A model generated the notes under the pieces. The model did not search any database and had not been told where the DNA came from. It saw only the letters and a program-made list of their open reading frames with translations. A program made the translations under genes and the position numbers. A DNA stretch of 64,000 nt from Oscillibacter sp. GTDB lineage: Bacteria > Bacillota > Clostridia > Oscillospirales > Oscillospiraceae. The first letter of the stretch is position 1, and the number at the start of each line of letters is the position of its first letter. The stretch is from assembly GCA_017526785.1 (NCBI GenBank), contig JAFXQV010000027.1:105876-169875 (forward strand). The letters run 5' to 3'. This document shows positions 60,701 to 64,000 of this stretch, piece by piece.

Positions 60701-63700
60701 ACCGTGCAAGGATTACACGCTTGTCACGTCCGGCTTGACGGCGTGGGGCGCGGGTTGGTACGTTGTCAACAGCAACGTGACGATTAGCGACCGCGTAACC
60801 GTTACGGGAGAAGTCAACCTGATTCTGTGCGACGGCGCGACCTTGACCGCAAGCAAGGGAATCACCGTTGAAAACAGCAACCAGTTGACTGTCTACGCGC
60901 AAAGCGGCGGCACGGGTACCCTGATTGCAACCGCCTCCGGCAATGAAGAGGCCGGAATCGGCGCTTACCACTCAAACAACGGAAGCAGCAACTGCGGCAC
61001 AGTTACCATAAAAGGCGGCGTGATTGAAGCCAGAGGCAATAACGGCGCGGGAATCGGCGGCGCGGGCGGCAACAGCGGCGGCGGCAATGTCACGATTTAC
61101 GGCGGCTCCGTCACTGCCATCGGTCAGGCGATGAACACGGGCATTGGTAGCGGGTGGCGTCCCTATGGAAGCACTTCCGTCACGATTTACGGCGGCGAAA
61201 TCAACGCCACAGGCGGACAGAGGGCGGCGGGAATCGGCGGTGGAACGTCGGCGAGTAATATTACCGTGGCAATTTACGGGGGCGTTATCAACGCGACGGG
61301 CGGCTCGCAAAATTCCGCAGGGATTGGCTACGGCGACGACTCAAGCGGACGCCATATTATTGTGGCGATTCACGGCGGCGACGTGACAGCTTTCGGCGTT
61401 CTCGCCATCGGCACCCATTCCACTAATGAGACAACCGCGCTCACAATAGCGGACAGTCTGACCGTAAAAGCCGGAAACGACGTATCGTCTGCCGTGAAGG
61501 TTTCCACGTCCGATTTCATCGCAAGCCATACGCAGAAGTACGCGCATATTTTCACGGCGCACACGCACGATGATGACGACATAATTTTCGAGCCGTGGAG
61601 TGCTTCCGACAGTCTCCCCACGGTGGCGGGAGACTACTATCTGACCAAAGACGTGACGCTTTCCAGTACATGGAACGTCCCAAGCGGCGAAACCAACCTC
61701 TGCCTCAACGGCCACATTATCGCTGTAAATTATACGGATTCTCCTGCAATTCAAGTTGATTCCGCGACACTTAATCTGTATGATTGCGGTACAGAAACGC
61801 ATTATTATACAATTACAGACGGTCTTGCTGTTATCGGCAGTGGCGAAAACTCCTTCACCGGAGGATATATTACCGGCGTAAACTGGGAAAATGCCTCCGA
61901 TTACTCGTGCGGCGCGGTGGTTGTAGACGGTGGCAAGTTTGTTATGAACGGAGGTTCCATCATTGGAAACCAGTCAAACGCCAACACTGCGGGCGTATTT
62001 ATAGACCCATATGATTACCAAGATTCGACGTTTATAATGAACGGCGGGAATATCATTGGCAATAAAACTGCTATAGGCGGCGGGGTTTACGTTTATAACA
62101 ACGGGGTATTTTACATGAACGGCGGTTCTATACGCCATAACAGCAGTGACGGAGGCGGCGGAGTGTTTGCGCATGGTCGCGTTTATATGAACGGCGGCTC
62201 TATTTCCGATAATACGGCTGCATGGGCGAGCGGCATATGCGGAGGAACCATTCATATCAGCGGCGGGACGATTGCGAACAATATAGGCCTGAGCGACGCT
62301 CCCGGCGTGAGCGGAACTATTACGCTTTCCGGCAATCCGGTCATTTCCGGCAATAAGACGCAGGACGGCGTTATAAAAAACGTCAATGTGTCTTCCGACA
62401 ATGCCATTGCTATTGATGGGGCGCTGTCCAATGAAACGCCCATCGGCGTGACCATGCAGACGCCCGGCGTGTTCACCAGCGGATTGTCCGGCAAGGGCGC
62501 GGCGTCCAATTTCACCAGCGACAGTGCCGATTACGTCGTCAAGCTGAACGACAGCGGCGAGGCGGCTTTATTGGCAATGTCCACGCTGGACACAGCACCC
62601 GCCGCCGTGGAAAATTTGACCTATAACGCTACCGCACAAGCGCTTGTCACGGCGGGTGCCGCCACGGGCGGAACGGTACAGTATAAAGTGGGCGACAGCG
62701 GCGCATACTCCGCCACAATCCCCACGGCGACAGACGCCGGGACGTATACGGTTTACTATAAGGTGGTGGGCGACGACACCCACGCCGACACGGAGGAAGC
62801 AAGCATTTCCGTGACGATTGCAAAGGCGGCACTGACCGTGACGGCGGAAGCCAAGTCCAAGACCTACGGCGACGCTGACCCGACCTTGACGTATACAACG
62901 GACGGCCTTGTAAACGGTGACACAATCAGTGGCGCGTTGACCCGTGACGCCGGGGAGGATGTCGGCACGTACGCAATCAGTCAAGGAACGCTGTCAGCGG
63001 GCGACAATTACGCTATCAGCTTTACGGGCGCGGATTTCACAATCAGCAAGAAGCCCGTAACGGTATCGGGAATCACGGCGGCGAATAAGCCCTACGACGG
63101 CAACACCAACGCGACGTTAAATTATGATAACGTAACTTTTAACGGTATCATAACGGGCGACGCGCTGACAGTCACGGCGACAGGTATCTTTGACAGTGCG
63201 GATGTCGGCGACGGAAAAACAGTTACGATAAGCGGCTTGACGCTTTCCGGCGCGGACGTGGACAATTATCAGTTAGCGGAGACCGGACAGCAGTCCGAGA
63301 CGACCGCGAACGTCACCGCGAACGAGTTAAACGTGACGGCGCAGAGCTACAGCGGCACCTATGACGGGCAGGCACACAGTATCACCGTCACAGCACCGGA
63401 GGGCGTGACTGTAACTTATAGTGAAACCGAAAGCGGCACGTACGGCACGGAAAATCCGTCCTATACCGACGCCGAAAGTTATACGGTCTACTACAAGGCA
63501 ACGAAAATCGGCGCGAACGCTGTCACGGGTTCCGCGACAGTCACGATAAGCAAGAAGCCCGTGACGGTATCGGGAATCACGGCGGCGAATAAGCCTTATG
63601 ACGGCAACACCGACGCGACACTGAATTATGATAACGTAACTTTTAACGGTATCGTAAGCGGCGACACGCTGACGGTCACGGCGACAGGCACCTTTGACAG

Positions 63701-64000
63701 TGCGGATATCGGCGACGGAAAAACGGTTACGATAAGCGGCTTGACGCTTTCCGGCGCGGACGCGGACAATTATCAGTTAGCGAAGACCGGACAGCAGTCC
63801 GAGACGACCGCGAACGTCACCGCGAACGAGTTAAACGTGACGGCGCAGAGCTACAGCGGCGTCTATGACGGCAAAGCGCACAGTATCAGCGTCGACGTGC
63901 CGGAGGATGTTACCGTGACGTACAGCCAGACCGAAAGCGGCACGTACGGCGATAATCCGTCTTACAAGGACGCAGGAAGTTATACGGTCTACTACAAGGC
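54735..64000 (+). CDS. Giant repeat-rich surface adhesin, at least 3,088 residues, 3' end outside the window
   Basis: The frame is open from the ATG at 54735 (AAAGGAGAG upstream) to the window end. Order: signal peptide (about 1-32, ending ARA); carbohydrate-binding-like start; an AWNAETKTVDF module (about 300-390, repeated near 1975-2060); beta-helix repeats of the GGTITINGGTVTATGG type with GGAGIGGG turns (about 400-690); two long units, each with a WADLQAKLNAGGEI start and a run of FTMSGGEISGNTA repeats (7, then 8); MBG-type domains with LTYNGEAQTPTATA and TYGDADPTLTYT; more beta-helix; then YDG domains (ITAANKPYDGNT) twice. No anchor is visible because the C terminus is missing; SLH or sortase is expected. 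Likely adhesion or matrix role. Near-identical DNA repeats invite recombination. Confidence 0.9.
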   Translation, partial: MKLAKDMRKGTFLVLFLLLILFSMLTTARAANTYGLHVGGVEITSDNLTVSGGSGTATYDPETHTLTLNNYSYAGNGYTEWGEGGGIDYRGGNLRIVLQGSNSIVKSATSDPDCSHGIYFRGGTLTISGEGSLDISFQAATSGIWKRNGIFCEPGAFVMESGTVTTAGGYAKESAGIYTQDGITINGGTFTGIGNPTSAYESRGIYSHGSIRINDGTVTARATNNGYEAFAFHGGVTINGGEVTASASSDDEAKAFCDSCNVAGKLLGMKVGDSAESAVATTNPGDASGKKYVYTKVLPPVSYQDAAWNAETKTVDFTEKTCKDYTPVTSGATAWNGGTDGAWYVVNSNVTIASRITVTGDVKLILCDGATLTASEGITVNEGNSLTIYGQTNGTGALTIPTGVSLGAGIGGLSLSEGGYTTEYHSGGTIIINGGKITATGGQAGAGIGGGYGGGGGTITINGGTVEAYGCPNNSDGAGIGGGQWGSGGTITINGGTVTAQAGMGGAGIGSASASQSGQPTSVIINGGTIAATGGMGGAGIGDGGSSINIEVTIHSGTVTATGGMGGAGIGGGMASLGGTITITGGTVTATGGAVTGTSNIGVAGIGSGADTSSLTGGAGIGGGTIGIGGGGGGGSSTPSMYGNGPEITITGGTVTAIGSGGGAGIGNADSATLSIGDGITVKAGNDAASAVAVSVASFTESHTQPYAYLAYSAWADLQAKLNAGGEITLTEDVTASASDSYLEVPSGKTVTLDLNGHTIDRALTAATSDGSVIQVSGTLTVKDSGTGGKITGGHTNTHGGGVYIPDGGAFTLESGEISGNIADFHGGGVNIDDGGEFTMSGGAISGNTAKYDGGGVFIFDGAFTMYGGEISGNTADYGGGAYIDGGSGAFTLESGEISGNIANSHGGGVWNSNEFTMKGGEISGNTAAQFGGGVANNGTFTMSGGAISGNTAQFGGGVLNLSGEFTMSGGAISGNTVAQFGGGVLSNLGAFNLSGSPKITGNVTGGTITDGVLSGGTAQNVYLVSGQTITIDGTLAAASVGVTTQDAPTADSAVMITSGLSGKGAASSFVSDVGYLVKTDDSGEAYMDGSTAWADLQAKLNAGGEIKLTWDVTASASDTTALQVPSGKAVTLDLNGHTIDRALTAATSDGSVIQVSGTLTVKDSGTGGKITGGYNNLNGGGVYIYGAFTLESGAISGNTAEYDGGGVNIDDGGAFTMSGGEISGNTANYNGGGVRNYNGGTFTMSGGAISGNTAQSGGGVFNYYGSTFTMSGGEISGNTANYGGGVYNSGGTFTMKGGAISGNTAAQSGGGVYHYGTFTMSGGEISGNTANYGGGVYNSGGTFTMKSGEISGNTAQDNGGGVYISNGTFNLSESPKITGNVKGGTITDGVLSGGTAQNVYLKSGKTITLDGTLAAAASVGVTTEDVPAADFAVTITSGLSGKGAASNFTSDSADYGVKLNSDGEAVLMAAATLTTAPAAQSLTYNGNAQALVSAGAATGGTVQYKLDDSGEYSATIPTAKDAGTYTVYYKVVGDDAHADTKEASVSVTIAPEEVTLSWANTALTYNGEAQTPTATADELIDGDICTVTVTGGQTNAGTYTATATALSNANYRLPATATAAFTIAKKEVTLSWANTALTYNGEAQTPTATAGGLIDGDTCTVTVTGGKTNAGTYTATATALSNANYQLPATATAAFTIAKAEVPVNAGMYFKPYGDPDPEFTYTVGSGESSSSVVLDDPDAGGDTSGSGSDDVPLPTKDDFIGALTRETGEDVGIYEIKQGTLALKDSWANNYEIKFTAGSLEIYPKEITDPTVTVSDNNGNGWTYTGSAIEPPVTVKDGNTAIPDTEYEVSYSDNINAGTASVTVTFHNGNYSFVDEDFNPLENVVKEFVIAQKPVTVTADDKSKAYGDADPELTATVEGAVAGDTVNYTLSRAEGEDAGEYAITVTPGDNPNYDVTTNSGVLTITAVIAYLDAAWNAETKTVDFTEKPCKDYTLVTSGLTAWGAGWYVVNSNVTISDRVTVTGEVNLILCDGATLTASKGITVENSNQLTVYAQSGGTGTLIATASGNEEAGIGAYHSNNGSSNCGTVTIKGGVIEARGNNGAGIGGAGGNSGGGNVTIYGGSVTAIGQAMNTGIGSGWRPYGSTSVTIYGGEINATGGQRAAGIGGGTSASNITVAIYGGVINATGGSQNSAGIGYGDDSSGRHIIVAIHGGDVTAFGVLAIGTHSTNETTALTIADSLTVKAGNDVSSAVKVSTSDFIASHTQKYAHIFTAHTHDDDDIIFEPWSASDSLPTVAGDYYLTKDVTLSSTWNVPSGETNLCLNGHIIAVNYTDSPAIQVDSATLNLYDCGTETHYYTITDGLAVIGSGENSFTGGYITGVNWENASDYSCGAVVVDGGKFVMNGGSIIGNQSNANTAGVFIDPYDYQDSTFIMNGGNIIGNKTAIGGGVYVYNNGVFYMNGGSIRHNSSDGGGGVFAHGRVYMNGGSISDNTAAWASGICGGTIHISGGTIANNIGLSDAPGVSGTITLSGNPVISGNKTQDGVIKNVNVSSDNAIAIDGALSNETPIGVTMQTPGVFTSGLSGKGAASNFTSDSADYVVKLNDSGEAALLAMSTLDTAPAAVENLTYNATAQALVTAGAATGGTVQYKVGDSGAYSATIPTATDAGTYTVYYKVVGDDTHADTEEASISVTIAKAALTVTAEAKSKTYGDADPTLTYTTDGLVNGDTISGALTRDAGEDVGTYAISQGTLSAGDNYAISFTGADFTISKKPVTVSGITAANKPYDGNTNATLNYDNVTFNGIITGDALTVTATGIFDSADVGDGKTVTISGLTLSGADVDNYQLAETGQQSETTANVTANELNVTAQSYSGTYDGQAHSITVTAPEGVTVTYSETESGTYGTENPSYTDAESYTVYYKATKIGANAVTGSATVTISKKPVTVSGITAANKPYDGNTDATLNYDNVTFNGIVSGDTLTVTATGTFDSADIGDGKTVTISGLTLSGADADNYQLAKTGQQSETTANVTANELNVTAQSYSGVYDGKAHSISVDVPEDVTVTYSQTESGTYGDNPSYKDAGSYTVYYK
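56874..58252 (+). repeat. Long near-identical direct repeats within the adhesin gene
   Basis: About 242 bp starting GCGTGGGCGGACTTGCAAGC occurs at 56874-57115 and again at 58011-58252, offset by 1,137 bp (379 codons, in frame). The 3' edges of the two units (57716-57900 and 58853-59040) also match. The whole 1.1-kb unit was duplicated and then its internal repeats changed in number. Confidence 0.85.

Overview
The window comes from a GC-rich, spore-forming Clostridia genome, most like the Oscillospiraceae (Oscillibacter, Flavonifractor, Intestinimonas and relatives). The evidence is Spo0A, a WalRK-YycHI set, SLH-domain surface proteins, Firmicutes-type PTS genes, consensus -35/-10 promoters with 16-18 bp spacing, and many GTG/TTG starts behind strong Shine-Dalgarno sites. 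No rRNA or tRNA gene was found.

Layout. 1-5.6 kb holds the start of a leftward gene, an SLH-GH25 cell-wall hydrolase, and a Wzc-type tyrosine kinase with its CpsB phosphatase. 5.8-10.9 kb is a tight shikimate operon (aroF-aroB-aroA-aroC and a chorismate mutase/dehydroquinase fusion), facing a small methyltransferase. 11.7-13.7 kb is a compact type V-F CRISPR locus: a 184-bp MITE, a consensus promoter, a 433-residue Cas12f1 with intact RuvC residues, a folded tracrRNA-like segment and three repeats. 13.7-20.9 kb is a leftward sugar region (ptsI, ptsH, sucrose-type EIIBCA, amylosucrase, fructokinase). 21-32.4 kb carries rpe, a D-cysteine desulfhydrase-like enzyme, a NUDIX hydrolase, walR-walK-yycH-yycI, murA, rlmH, a small monooxygenase-like protein and phosphoglucomutase.

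32.5-43.4 kb contains a HigBA toxin-antitoxin pair between two identical hairpins, a small CxxC protein, a secreted transglutaminase-like lipoprotein, a heterodimeric ABC exporter, an ApbE lipoprotein, an orphan RelB-like antitoxin, a second CRISPR array with its own promoter and terminator but no cas genes, a second MITE copy, spo0A and coaX. 44.1-50.1 kb is a six-gene operon: Ser/Thr kinase, TerY-like vWA protein, PP2C phosphatase, a frameshifted restriction endonuclease, an adenine-type DNA methyltransferase and a free-standing TerY-C-like zinc protein. Citrate synthase follows. The right end has two divergent secreted proteins around a third MITE copy: an 839-residue unknown and a giant repeat adhesin of at least 3,088 residues that runs off the window.

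The most notable system is the Cas12f1 locus. The tracrRNA anti-repeat ends one base before the first repeat, so one transcript would fold anti-repeat and repeat 1 into a hairpin closed by a four-base loop, like a natural single guide RNA. The spacers also look like translation-start regions. The second system of interest is the phosphorylation triad fused into a restriction-modification operon.
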